A DNA stretch of 64,000 bases from Hericium rajendrae (lineage: Eukaryota > Basidiomycota > Agaricomycetes > Russulales > Hericiaceae): positions 1,550,001 through 1,614,000 of the forward strand of contig CM065891.1 in assembly GCA_033439255.1 (NCBI GenBank), given 5' to 3'. Numbering within the stretch: the first letter of the stretch is position 1; each line of letters opens with the position of its first letter. The position numbers were made by a program, and so were the translations under genes. The notes below the pieces were generated by a model, which was given only the letters and a program-made list of their open reading frames with translations, made no database searches and had not been told where the DNA came from. Shown here in pieces: positions 12,130 through 24,150 of the stretch.

Positions 12130-13774
12130 CTACTCGTTATCATCACTCTCCTCTTCCTGTTCTTGCAGGAACTGGATAAATGAGGCATTTAATTTCACGT
12201 CAACGCGCCCGAAGAATGGATCTTACCTTTACAAGAGCCTCAGTGCTCTTCAAGAAGTGCTGTCGGCCTTGCGCCTTCGAGCCCTTCTGATGCCAATAGA
12301 TAATAGCCTGATCAGAAATACAATCTTTGTTATACAGAACCTGGAGTAAGATAGTCAGAACATGACATAGGACAATCCGATGACGAAACAGACCTTCAAA
12401 ATCTGAGGAAACGCTTTCATGATGCGCGTGTCTTCGTAGCAATACACTTGTACAGTATTGATGAGGGCCACTTCCGTCTTCGCATTATTGCAGAAGGGCT
12501 CGAGGATGGGAGCGTATTTCTGCACATGGGTTGATGTCACGCGACTGAAAAGATAATGATAGCAGAAGACTCACGGAAACCTCGCGCAATGCGAGATTTT
12601 CGATCTGGTCGGGACGCGCGCTCCAGTCGACATTGGACATGAGGCCTTGCCAGAGGCAGGCGATGAGCTCGGACTCTGGGAGAGGTCTCTCCTCGATGAC
12701 GTTCTTGACAGCCGAGACGATCTGAAGCGCAATTCAGCCTAATGCAACGCATCTGATGTTAAACGATGGCACGTCCGTCGGAGCTTCCTCGCGATCGAGC
12801 AGATCGTGGACCGTCTTGACGATCTCTTCTTTAATGAGCGCGTTCTGCTTCTTGGTCCACCAATCGGCGACCTGCGGCAGACCCTCCTTGCGGAAGTACT
12901 CATCGAGGACCTTGTCGTCCCGCCGGTTGGGAGGGAAGAACGCAGCGAGATCCTTGATACCGGCGCGCTTCAACGATGCGGCGAGGTGATCCATCGATTG
13001 CTCCGTGAGATAAGCACGGATGATGAGCGTCAGGACGTGAACAGAGACGTCTGCGCGAGGGTCAGAAACTTCGAATGATACAAACGCTGCGCCACGCACC
13101 GTTTTTGACGAGATGGTCCTTGGTCAAACTCAGGAGGCAGTTCGACGAGGCATAGCCCTGGGCCATCAGCAGGCCTGTGGCGATGGCAAATTTCTCCGTC
13201 TGAGCGGTATCCCAGCGGTTGACGTATTGCAGCAACGTCGGCAGCGAGCTCCCTTCAAGGGGCTTCTGCAGGTATTTATATCTGTCAAAATCGATCCGTC
13301 TCAGGCAAATGAGAGACAGCTCGTGCAAAATCATGCGCACCTCCTAATGAGCTTGGTGAAGACCTCGATGTATTTCTTTATGTCGTCCACCTGCGCCGGC
13401 TCCTTAGCCTGGAACACCGAGAACGGGGATGTCGGGCCTTCCTCGTCGAGGTAAGAGCCACCGGGCTGCAAGAGACCGCCGGTGAAGAGAATGTCGAAGA
13501 GGGCATCGGCGTATTTGAGGAGCTCGAGAGTAGAGCCTGCTTGAATGAGTTTGTTGGCAACGGCGTCGAAGTCACCTTCGGGGACGGCTTCGAGGTATTT
13601 GTAGAGCTGGTCTTTGAAGACTGCAGCGAGGTGAGATCAGCACGGACAGCGAGCGCACAAGGAGAGCAACTGACCCTCTGGTTCGTGCTTTGCGTGAGCC
13701 TTGACGGCGCCTTTCCTGGCTTTAATTCTGACCCCCTGGAGCGAAGGCTTTGGAACGGCTTGTTGCTGAGACAT
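12130..13774 (-). CDS. eIF5-mimic protein / BZW (W2-domain translation regulator)
   Basis: Eight exons (13675-13774, 13341-13620, 13100-13281, 12773-13050, 12575-12721, 12394-12519, 12227-12340, 12130-12171) read in one frame to 422 residues, close to animal BZW1/2. Recognisable segments are a basic N-terminus, the ARM-like middle (LTKDHLVKN, LTLIIRAYLTEQSMDHLAASL) and a C-terminal W2/MIF4G-like domain (LIACLWQGLM, IIYWHQKGSKAQGRQ) ending in an acidic tail (EQEEESDDNE). Family members mimic the C-terminus of eIF5, bind eIF2 and eIF3, and influence start-codon stringency and uORF translation. The gene is divergent from the next one with about 205 bp between the two ATGs, so they probably share a promoter. 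Confidence 0.9.
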
Positions 13775-13979
13775 CCACAGGTTTCGAAAACAATCCGAAA
13801 GTGTGGACAGATAAACAGTAGGAAATCTAAAATGAAATGGGGCGGGTCGCTGATGTCAAGGCGGGATTCCTGCGCAACGAGTGCGCGTAGCTCTTACTTT
13901 CCATATCCGGATTACTACAGTCGTAATCGAAATCACTGATGCCGTTTCGTCTACCCCTTCGATCCTTCGTACACTCATC

Positions 13980-14595
13980 ATGGGTACGTATTTCCCCCAT
14001 CTGATTTAAATGACACACAGCAACGTGTTTCACAGCGACAGCAGAACAAGTCATCCTAAACGAGCCGCATACCCCCCACCCGAATGCACTGGAGGCATTC
14101 CATGTGGTCGAGCATCAGATCAAGCAGGCCATCCTCAAATCCCGTCATGATTGGGACAAGCATGAGCCCAAGATGTGGGCGAGGGCCAGTTCCCTTTCAG
14201 ACCACGAGCTCGTAGGCTTCAACCTGAAGGATGATCTCGTGCAGGTTCGTAGCGGACCTACGAGCTACGGCACAATCATCCTCGGCAAGATCAGGATACC
14301 CGCCGTTCAAGATGAGCAAGGCGAAGGCTTCATCCATGTCCGGTACGTCCGAATGTCTGCCTTAATAGTCCCGTATTGCAACTTTATACGTGAAGCATCC
14401 ATGATCCTGTTAATCGGGTGCGTCATTTCCCTGTTGTTACGAGGGCGTAAGTCTGATTTCGTCATGAAGGGCACGGACGACGTCAAGTTCCACTCCTTAT
14501 TCACAGACGAGGGGAACAAGAACGCGAACGGCCATCCCACCACCTGGCAGGCCATCCAGACTGCCAGCACGCCGCTAGAGTTTTTCACTGAGTAA
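13980..14595 (+). CDS. small conserved fungal protein of unknown function
   Basis: Four exons (13980-13983, 14036-14342, 14396-14417, 14470-14595) give 152 residues without a frame break. The first exon is only four bases (ATG G) and the third 22 bases. The protein has a charged N-terminal helix-like part (HDWDKHEPKMWARASSLS), then a beta-rich segment with SYGTIILGKIRIP and FIHVRIHDP, and ends TPLEFFTE. It resembles short cytosolic proteins I associate with agaricomycetes, but I cannot name a domain. It has no signal peptide or membrane span. It is divergently paired with the eIF5-mimic gene. Confidence 0.75.
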
Positions 14596-16440
14596 ATGTG
14601 CGATACCCAAGACGGAAGTGTTATGTAGGGGTGATGTACAAGGACCAACGTAGGGAAGGTACTGTATGATACCTGAGCAGCATCTGCTTATTGAATATTT
14701 GATGAGGATGTCTTATTGTCTCTGAAGCTGTGTTTGCGTTCTCGCAACGGCTTTCTGCTCGTCGGCTGTGATGCAGGACCGATCCTACTACCATGTCTGC
14801 CAAACAATGAAGCAATGTTCGCCCAGTCTCTCCCAACTTTCCTATTCCGATCTTGTCGTCGTCGGCTTGTCCATATCTGGTCTTGAATGGTCCGTGGTTG
14901 TTAACAAAGATACGTTCCGAGCGTGGCTAATCTCGGTCTATCGGTAGACGGACTCGGTGTTCACTTCGCGTTTCTTAATCTCTGAGTGTTCGTGAACCTC
15001 AATGTCTTTGTGAACACCTATCCGGGAAACAAGGATAGCCTGAATCTGTGTCATCTCCTTCTCCCGTTCGCGAAACACTTCGGAAAAATCATCTGTTAGC
15101 ACGATTTCTGGTGATATCTTGGCAGCGTTTCTGATCCCCCTTCTTCGAGATGATACGCAATCTTAGTCTGCTTGGCCCGTCTTAATCCGTGACGATGCAT
15201 CTGTCACATAGACTCGAGCAGTTATCGCCGACTGATAAAATCACGGTGTCAACGAGTGCATCTCTCCGAATCAAGCACGGCCGCATGATGCTGAGTATTA
15301 TTACAAGTCCACGCTCTACTAAGATACAGCGACGTACTATTAATTGTACTTTTTTTTTCATTGAGTCCACCCATCTCCCGATTGAAGCAACGTTCACACC
15401 GCGCGCCATCGTCTCCATTCCAACTCTATAGGCTGTCCCGTCATTACCACGCCGGTGACCTTCAAGGTCTGCTTATGATAGACTACACGCCAGACGCAGC
15501 GCGCCATATCCGTCTGCACCTGCTGATAATCAGACCGCGGACACCATGATAGGACACGCACTCGGAGTACTGGTGCCGTGACAGCTTGCGGCAAAGAAGA
15601 CGAGCGTGCCTTCAACCTTGTACCGCGACAGCAGTATGCGATAGCCTGCGGTCGCTGATGGAGCGGGCGCATCGCCCGCTATAGCCCTGCAGAAGGTTCA
15701 ATGAGCGTGATATGACTGTAGATGGACGGAATAGGGTGTCGTTGGAACGTGCGCCTGCCAGTGGTGACTCGGGTCGATGCGCGCATGTTCATCTTGCCTC
15801 TGCTCCATTACTCCCAAGGACAGTGCTCCGGAGAGTAGGAGGATTGCGCGGTCAGCGCGCGGTGTCAGGCATCGGCGATGTGCGTGTGTGCGAGGATGTC
15901 GCGAGTCGCAGCTGCGTTCTTTGCGCGCTATGAACGGAGTTCGTACGATGGCCAGGCCGAGTCGCCGACGGTGGCCTTATTCTGTGCAGAGCGCGCGGGG
16001 ATCCCGGATCTGCCATTGCGTGCTGTAATTGCAGGCTTGAAGGCGGCCTGGCCCTCGCGACCTCCCTGCTCTCCGCGCGAACCGTGCACTAGAACACAAG
16101 TCAGAACGACAGAACACATGAACAACAACAGTAAGTGTATGGCATATGTAAATCATAGAATGAGAAAGAGGCGCAACCGCCGCGGACCCCAAGCCGCCCA
16201 AGCCCCGTCGATACTGAATGCTTGTTGAGGCTAAAGCTGCTGAGGCCCGCGACGGACGCGCACTACATGGTAAACCAACACCAGACCGCGTACCGTGAAT
16301 ATAATAGCGAGAAAGGCGGGACAGCTCTATATACAGTACAGAGTTACACGAGAGGAAAAAAAAAAAAAGAAAAATGGAATAATAATTAGAGTAAGGCACG
16401 AGAAGAACCGGAGCCGAGCCGAGCCAGGTCAGACGTAGGG
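14596..16440. other. 1.8 kb without a gene (3' flanks)
   Basis: This stretch lies between the 3' ends of two convergent genes. Only short overlapping frames are present, with no splice-linked or family-like sequence. A run of A bases at about 16358-16370 near the cyclin stop may be a poly-T in the cyclin 3' UTR on the minus strand. Confidence 0.5.
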
Positions 16441-18292
16441 TCAGTGGGCGGCACCGAGGACATTGCTGCCGTTCGTGGTCCATAAGCCATCCCATGCAAT
16501 CGAGATCCCGCCGTCGCAGAGGAAACCGCCAACGGAAGAGGGCAGCTCGCCGGCATATGCGTACGTTGCGTCCATCTTCATCCGCATCGGCGAGGGCGCA
16601 TCGACAATCGTCGACATCTGGATGGTGCGCTCGTCGAAGATGCTGTCGGCGGACGCATCCGTGGTCGACGGCGAGATCGTGAGCGTCGGCGTGGGCGAGC
16701 AGCTGCTATAGGCGGCAGGCGATGCTGACATGCCGGCGACCGACGGGGCGTAGGAGGGCCACATCGGCATGGGCGTTGACGGGGCTGTTGCCACTGCAGG
16801 CGGCAGCAGGAAGCTCGCAAGGCCCTCGTCCGCGGGCATGGATGGCATGGGCACAAGTGGCGGGGGCGCCGGAGCTGGTAGCCTTGAGTGTCGCAGCATG
16901 GGCGTCGCAAGCACCTGTTCCGGCACGGTCGCGCGGCGTCGAATGGTCGACCTTGGCGGCGGCATAGGCATGTGGCACACACTGCTATCCATGAACGGCG
17001 TCGCCGATCCAGATGGCACATGAGTCTCGCTATAGCTACGCGACAGCGAGGGACGCTGCGCAGGCATCTTGCCTACCCAAAGCCGCCACTGCAGCGCCTC
17101 ACCTAGCGCACGCTCACAGCGCCCGATCTCGCGAGGCGGAAGCCCAGCGAGCTTGGCCCAGGCACGATTCGAGTAGCATTTGTCCTGCAGGAACTTGGAG
17201 GCGAGGATGAGGGCGGCAAGGAACGTGCGACGCGGGCAGAGGAGGGGCGACGGGAGAGGGGGGAGCGCAGTGGTGGGTTCGTGGTGCCTGCCAAGTGGCT
17301 GAACACTGCTGTTCTGCCAGGAGGGCACGCAGGGTGTCGCAAGTGGGTTGTTGTCGAAGATGCGGACTGTCGGCGGTTCGACGGTGCTGCAGAAGCTCTC
17401 CGGGTTGAGAAACCGGGTCGGGTCTAGAAGGTCGTCGATGTCGAGCTCGGGGACAGGCTCGCTCGCGGCTGGGTCGTCTGCAGAGATGATGCGATAGCTC
17501 TGGTCTGACTCGCCTTTGACGCCCTGGCCAGCGCGTTCCTGTCTGAGCAACTCGGGAACCTTGGAGCGGATGGCTTCGAGGTAGCAGAGAGCGGTCTGAA
17601 GGGTGCTGCAGGAAGTGCGCGATCGACGCAGCACTTCTTGCACAAAGCTCTTAAGCGGCACCATGTCCGTTCGGCACGCATTGCTCGGCGGCGGTGAGGC
17701 GGCCTGATCGTGTGTCGGCCGCGTTGGAGATGGGGAAGGATGGTTTGGCGATATGGGAGACGGAAGTTGCGTGTATGAAAGAAGGGAATATGAGGACGGG
17801 ACGGGTGCAGCAAGGACGGGGACGGCGGGGGACGAGGCGGGAAGGCGGGCCGGAGTGGCGAAGACGGCAGGGACGTCGTGTGGATGCCAAATATCGCAGA
17901 GCGCACTGACAGCCAGATCTGCAATAGAAAGACAACCAATTTGAGCAAGCTGCTTGCCGGAACGGGACATGCGCATGCCCAATTAGGGAAGAGAACAACT
18001 GACCGACCAAACCATTCACGTATCTCGCCTTCTGAGCCTCGCGGACACCGACGTCCTTGTGTACATGCGCATGGATGTGTGGAAGGAAAGTGGGCTTGGG
18101 GCGATCGGAATCACATAATGCGGGCTGGGTCGACGTTGATGGTGTTGATACAGTGGTGGAAGGGGTATTGATGTATGCACTCGAGGGGGACCGCGCTGAG
18201 GGCGTCGGGATGGAGGAATACGGTTGCCAACGGGCCCGAGCGCGGGATGCGCTCGGGCCTCGGTGGCTCAGCGAATGGGTGAGGGCGTGCAT
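16441..18292 (-). CDS. PHO85-type (Pcl-like) cyclin
   Basis: Two exons (18004-18292, 16441-17918) with an 85-bp intron join in frame to 588 residues. The cyclin box is clear: RYVNGLVDLAVSALCDIW at the splice junction, then PLKSFVQEVLRRSRTSCSTLQ, and after a Pro-rich insert FLAALILASKFLQDKCYSNRAWAKLAGL and EIGRCERALGEALQWRLWV. This is the Pcl/PREG class that partners the CDK Pho85 (CDK5-like) rather than a mitotic cyclin. The C-terminal about 240 residues are Pro/Ser/Met-rich and probably disordered. I used the ATG at 18292; an in-frame ATG lies at 18322. Upstream are four TGACTC elements, which suggests Pcl5-like control by a Gcn4-type activator; that is inference. Confidence 0.85.
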
Positions 18293-21200
18293 TATTGAAG
18301 GCGGTCGACAGACGAGCAACACAGCGGGATTGAGAGATTATTCAGATGGTACCATGAATTGAGGCGTTCCAAAGATTGCTGGTGTAAAAAGGGATTGACG
18401 CAGAGACGAGGACAGATCTGGAGGCGAAGGAGAGGGCAGACAGACTGGGCAACGAGCGAGCTTTCTGGAATGAATTCATTTTGAACACTTGGGGTTCAGC
18501 GGCGGATACCCAGAGTCAGTCGACCTGGATGATCCGTCTAAAAATTGAAGTCCTTCAGCAGTCGCTGCAAGGACTTATGTATGGGTGGCGGGAGTCAGAA
18601 GCTGCGAGGAGCAGAAAAATGGAGTAGTGAGTCAGGGCAGAGCACGGAGAGCAGGACGGCGGTAATATAGGGGGCCTTGTATATGGAGTCACACACGAGT
18701 TATGAGAGGCGCTCCTACAACCAAGCAGCGCCAAACATTACTGAAATCAATCGGACGAGTCATCTTCTTCCGTTCAACAATTGCAACGCCGCTCCTTGTA
18801 ATCCTCTTTTGGTCGGTGCTTTGCGTTTTGTGCTGCCATGGTTATAATTTGGCTTTGTATTCTTTTGTTCTGCCTTAGGGATGGTACGAGCAGTTCCTAT
18901 GACGCCGGATCCGTTTGTTTCCCGAATTTCTTGTCTCGGGGTTGCCAATGGTCTCACCTCCGAGTCCCTGCGTCAATCGTGTCACGAACATTCCGTAGGA
19001 CGGCACGTCCGGAGTGGCCCCGGGTTCTCTGCCAACTCAGCCTGCCGGGCTCCGGCCGCGCATTGACTGCAAGCTATCCCCTTCCCTGATCACAGCATCG
19101 CATCCCATTTTGTCGCTCTCAGGGTCTGCCTCCGTGGGCATAGCCTTTCACCCGGCTCCATGCCCCTCTTCGAACTTTCGAGCAGATCCAGCTCCCAGCC
19201 AAGTCGGAAGATCGCAATGGTCCCGAGGTCCTGCGCACCTGTTGCTTCTCTTCCCGGCTGCTAGTGCGTGCGCCTGCCTCTTCAGTTGCTTGTATTCTCT
19301 CCTTTCGGAAACCTTCTCTGATAGTGGCGCTGTCCCGCACGCGAAATTTTACCATGGTCAAAGTGTCAGGGCCAGGAGTCATGGCGATTCAAAGGGTCCG
19401 TAAGCCTGCTGCTCCCTGAGAGGCGTAGCCCGTCGCGTGCCCCCGAGACAAAAATGCCCAACGCCCGTTAGAGAAGCTAGGACCTGGAAATTGATTCCGC
19501 TTATCCGGATTCATCGCACTCGCGCTTCTTGCTACCCACTGTTGTCCTTGTCTTGATGTATCAGCTATCGCACGCGCCTCGACGCAGCATCGTGTCTGCC
19601 TCTATTACCACCCGCTTATCCACCAGTCGTCGCACTGCATAGTCCTGTCGTTGAGGATCCCCAGTTTGTGCCCATTTCGCTCGCGAGTCATCGACTGTCA
19701 AATCTGATCATGCACTGCTCGCAATATCAGTGTCATCATTGCGTTCTCGCAGGTTCGTGGTGATTCTTGTCTTTGGCTTTAGATCAGCACTGTCGCAGAG
19801 CACAGATCTGATCGTACGTAACCACGAGGAACAAGCACGACGTACTTCCGTTGTAACCTGCGACTAAGGCGGTGATTCATAGCCTCGAGGCGTGCTATTA
19901 CGGTAGCGCGCAACGTCCATCATGCGTTTTTGTCCCATCGATGAGATGCGCGACTGAGGCGCGGTGTGGGATGGAGGTAACTCAGGTAAGACAGACCCAT
20001 TTGAACTGACGTGGACTCGTCGGGCCCAGCAGTCTCCGTGCAAATTTTCGGGCTTCCGACAGCCGAAACCCGTTTTCCGCGGACTGGAACGGCATTCATG
20101 TCACGCATGCATCCCCAGTTGCGGATTCATGCATGATCCATGCTTGCGCCCAGGCGATGTGTGCTGTTGCTGCACAGTTCGGAACCCCGAGTCTACCGAC
20201 TGTGCACGACGGCGTCAGATTGATTCCGAGCAAGAACCCACGTCATGCATCCGCCGCGTGTACCCTACATACTCATTGCAATACCTCCAGATTTGTTGAG
20301 TTTCAGAAGTCTCGGTCAGCATCGGGTGTCGGACATTAACGCGACTGCTGTACTGATCTTCTGCTCAGCTGTCGCCCTTTATAGTCAGAACTTGTGCAGC
20401 TTTGTATGCCTCGGTGCGTCGAAGGCGAGTTGCGCAGCGATTTGCTTCCGGAAGAACGTTTGACGCGTGTTGCGGAACTAGATGCCGAAGGCCTACTTCC
20501 TGTCTCCGTCTGCTGCGGGCGCAAAGTTTTGCCCATGTTCCTGATGACGTTCAAATTCGATGCAGGTGCTGCTGCATCCACGTCTGTTCGATCTCGCAGA
20601 GTCGATCTCGACCAGGCGGGCCGCGCGGCAGTGGATTGACGTGACGCTTCCGATAGGGCAAGCTCAGCCCAACCCGACGCGCCGTACGATCAAGCTCCGA
20701 GGAAAGCAAATGCAGACCTTGATCGGCAGCTTATCATAAAGGAGGCTGCGAGCACACCGCCGCAGAAAATACTGAGGGTACGTTTGCCGCGTTCATTGTT
20801 CCCCTATTATGGGCGGATGATCCACTGGGCCACCAAGGAGAACGAGCAGATCACTCTGCAGAGCATCCAGTCTCCGTGCTAGGAGGAGCTGCGCAGAAGC
20901 ATGCAGGTACTTGTAGACGCAGATGCAGTGCCTTTTGTGGTGTCAATGATATGGAGCTAAGCCGAATGCCTTACTGTGCTTGCAGGCCTGTCGGTGTTAA
21001 GAGAAAGATGTACGCAACTGACCAGTCCTTGGCAGACGAGCGTCTGCACAGTTGTGCACGGGGCCACAGCCTGAGAGCAATATGCTGCACGAGCCTGGGC
21101 GTGGACATCTCGCGCGCAACTCTGTCCGGAGAAGCTGCTGGATCTGAGCGTCCACGGGTCAGGGTGTCGATGTCAGGACGGCCGCGCGCGGGTCTGTGAT

Positions 21201-22374
21201 GGAGTGCCGGAGGATGGAGGCATCAGCTGAGAAACCTGAGATAGCTTACCGGTAACTTTTCCTGGATGCGGTGGTCGTTGTTGAACTGTCAAAATGTAGA
21301 GATAATGCATTGGAGATAGATAAATGAGTCCTCTGGGAATTGTTTGCAGCTTGGCGCTCTCATATCTGAGAAAATCAACCCGGGGTACCTCGGTGCCTCT
21401 AGTAGGGTAAGGACCACCTGACGGCTACATGCAGCTCGAATGTGGCTTGATGGTTGCTGAGCGCTGCACCTTGGCAGTACTGCCAACGACCATCCAGCAG
21501 GACTGGTTTATCGATACGAAAAGAACTATCATAGCCCTCGCCTGTCGGACTGTGCAAACCTGTTCTGGACAAGCAGATGAGTTCAGCTGAGCGTTCTGAT
21601 TGTCGAAGGGAGGATTGAGTCAAGAGAAGGAGGCTCTTTCCCGCTGCCGTTCGAGCAGGCACTGGAGCGCTGTGATTGCAGTGAGGACGAATTCGCGCTG
21701 CCGCGTCGAATTTCGGCTGTGGGGCGATATCGATATCTCCACGTATCAGTTGGATTGAGATTTTCCGGTGAAAGAATCCCGCACGTCGTCGCATGCAGCT
21801 CACGGCGTCGCGCGGAAGCAGTGCATACCACAACACATTCTACAAACGCCAGATCTTTCAAATGTAGCTCAGACGACAAAAGACAGAAAGGTCGTAAACT
21901 GGATTTCATCGAGGACGGCGGTGTCAGACGTTGTCGCCGAATCGAAGACATCTTTGCCGTGCGCTATCCGATGATCATCCAGCGCCAAGCCAGGCCCGCC
22001 GCGTCGGGATTCACCATATAAGGAAAACATGAGCGGCGCGTAAGAGCGCGTAACTGGGAAGGTCGTCGCTTCAGCTACCTTCACCCCGTTGTCACAGAGC
22101 AACGTTCGTAAGAAGGCGGGCAGTATGCTTCCGGAACGCCTGCAATCATGGTCGTCACTCGTGGCCCAGAAGACTGAATCGCAACCATGCCTGACCTCGG
22201 TAAGTTGTTTATGCACCCGCGCCGGTGAACTGATCGCCGCTTGGACGTGGGGCGAGCAGCACTCTGCAATAAAAAGCTTGGCTGCAGAGGCCAACACCAC
22301 ATTCGTCTTCTCTCTCTCATCGTCAAAAGCATTCATTTCGGGTTCAATTTTCCTCGCCACGCTCGTTGCTCATC
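18293..22374. other. 4.1 kb gene-poor region between divergent genes
   Basis: It lies between the divergent cyclin and the lysozyme-like gene. The first about 400 bp hold the putative cyclin leader and promoter. No complete gene is visible in the rest. Around 20394-20880 several short plus-strand pieces in different frames read locally like protein (for instance RQWIDVTLPIGQAQPNPTRR at about 20615-20680, ending at a stop near 20739), which could be a decayed gene or chance. No repeats, terminal repeats or transposase motifs were recognised. Confidence 0.45.
18513..18691 (-). promoter_or_regulatory. cluster of four Gcn4/AP-1-like TGACTC sites upstream of the cyclin
   Basis: On the minus strand TGACTC occurs at 18513-18518, 18592-18597, 18629-18634 and 18686-18691, all in the same orientation. 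The third is a perfect TGACTCA palindrome core (18628-18634). They lie about 220-400 bp upstream of the cyclin ATG. Chance expectation for a given hexamer on either strand in about 180 bp is roughly 0.1. In yeast PCL5 is a Gcn4 target, so this is a plausible amino-acid-control promoter. Confidence 0.5.
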
Positions 22375-23521
22375 ATGAAGCTCTCTGCCGGTCTCGCTGC
22401 CCTCGTCGTTGCTGCCGTCTCGGTCAGCGCGACAAACCTCCACGCTCATGGAGACATCGCCGCCTCGTCCCACCGCCATTCGCGTTTGAACAAGAAGGAC
22501 GGCAGCGGCTCTTGCTCGTCGAAGGCCCCGGCTGCCGCACGCTCTGCTGCTGCGAAGCCTGCTGCCGGAGTCGCTGCCGGTGCTGTCTCGCTCATTTCTG
22601 TCCAGTCGAGCTGCCCTTCCCCCATTGGCGCTACGCGTAAGCATGAATTTCTCCGAATTTTCTATGGAATACTGACACTTGTTTCAGTCGACGTGACGGC
22701 TCTGGCCGGCCCCAACGGCCACATCGACTGGCTGAACTGCGGCGTAGACGGCGCAGGATGGAACCCGCCTATGGTCAAAATCTTCGACCTCGTCACCGTC
22801 GACCTGTCCAAGGCTGTCGAGGACGCGGCCTCGCCCTTCAAGGAGTGCAGCGAGTTCGTGTCTCTGTTCGAGCAGTACGGTGACCAGTATGGCGGTGAGT
22901 TAAATCTGTTCGTTATTGATGGCCCTGTGACTGATCGCATGTCCAGTCCCGCCATTATATTGGCCTCGTTTGCTATGCAGGAGAGCAGCTGCAAGCCTAA
23001 CGCTGTTGGTGGCGGAGGCGAGCAGGGTCTGATGCAGATCACCAAAGATAAGTGCGGGGCTGCGCCTGGTGGCAATTGCCAGGATCCCGTGAGTTCTTTC
23101 TCGTACAGCGGAGTGAAAATAGTTTGCTTATTCTTGGATAGGCGTACAACATCATGACTGGCGCGAAGTACTTCTCCGATGTGCTGAAGATTAACGGCGG
23201 CAGTGTCCTTAAGACGATCGGTGCCTATAACGGTTGGTTTATTGGCATGACAGTGGTATGTTCTGGTCGTCACTTCATTCGTACCAAAGGATGCTCACCT
23301 GTGTGCTTCTAGGCTGAGGCGACTGCCGCTGCGTCGTCTGACTGCTGCACATGCCAGAGCAACCTGGACTAGTATGTGACTTTGCATGGTGATTTACTTC
23401 GACGTTGACGCGACGGTCTTCTAGCCTCGACCAGTTCCTGAACGGCTGGATGCTTAACAGGGACCCCACGTCGGGCACCCGCCTCGGCAAATACTTCAAC
23501 CTCGACGTGTGCAGAAAATAG
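22375..23521 (+). CDS. secreted lysozyme-like / SLT transglycosylase (GH23-type), one frame break
   Basis: Six exons (22375-22636, 22688-22894, 22947-23088, 23142-23255, 23313-23371, 23425-23521) give about 293 residues. The N-terminus is a signal peptide (MKLSAGLAALVVAAVSVSA), then a His/Ser/Ala-rich pro-region. The catalytic domain has the SLT/goose-lysozyme signature: LASFAMQESSC with the likely catalytic Glu, then GEQGLMQIT and GAYNGWF. It may cut peptidoglycan or related glycans outside the cell. The exon-3 start is out of frame by one base (near 22949-22956); one more base there would restore a VPP-x-ILASF reading and correct phase for the rest. Several Cys near the end (SDCCTCQSN) suggest disulfides. 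Confidence 0.82.
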
Positions 23522-24150
23522 GAATCTGAACCTGCATATACACCTACCCTCCATTCTTTCCTCATTCCCATCGTTTCTGACCTTGGTGTTTACTCATACG
23601 TTATAGTTGATACCTGCAGCATCGGCATGTGAAGCTAATTGTTTAATCGGCATGTTAGTAATGGATTGGAGTCATTATCATTTGGTTTTGAGATGGCATT
23701 AAAGTCAAAAAGAAAAAAAGAAAAAAAAGGACTTCGGACGTGCGAATCTAACAGAAGATCGGAAAAACGGATGCGGCAAATGGATAGCATTCCATGGAGA
23801 TTCCGATGGCGAGCAGGTCGGAAATTAGGCGGAGTGCCCGTTCCAGCGGTCGTAAATATAGTTCTTATGCGTATGTTACATATCCATGGTGAATGCATGA
23901 ACCATACCTTGCTGTGTGGAAGTATCGACATCGTTCACAACTTGAAGCTTGAAAGAAGCATGTTACTGGACGGTGTCAGCGCTGTGGACGCGTATTACGA
24001 TCATGGCCCGCGTCCATGGACTTGTGGGATTGTCACACGATCGTATACATCTCAAAGTCGAATATTCACGACGGCTTCGACAACCGCGACCTTTATTGAA
24101 GTTATTCCTCCCCGCTTCCTGCTATTTGACATACCCAATTCGCAAACACC
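23522..24150. other. intergenic, 3' flank and PP5 promoter
   Basis: No gene seen. An A/G-rich stretch lies at about 23705-23730 and one ACGCGT at about 23986. Confidence 0.5.

Noticed and set aside
18700-22000. Transposon remnant
   Set aside because: No terminal repeats, target duplications, transposase or reverse-transcriptase motifs recognised by eye.
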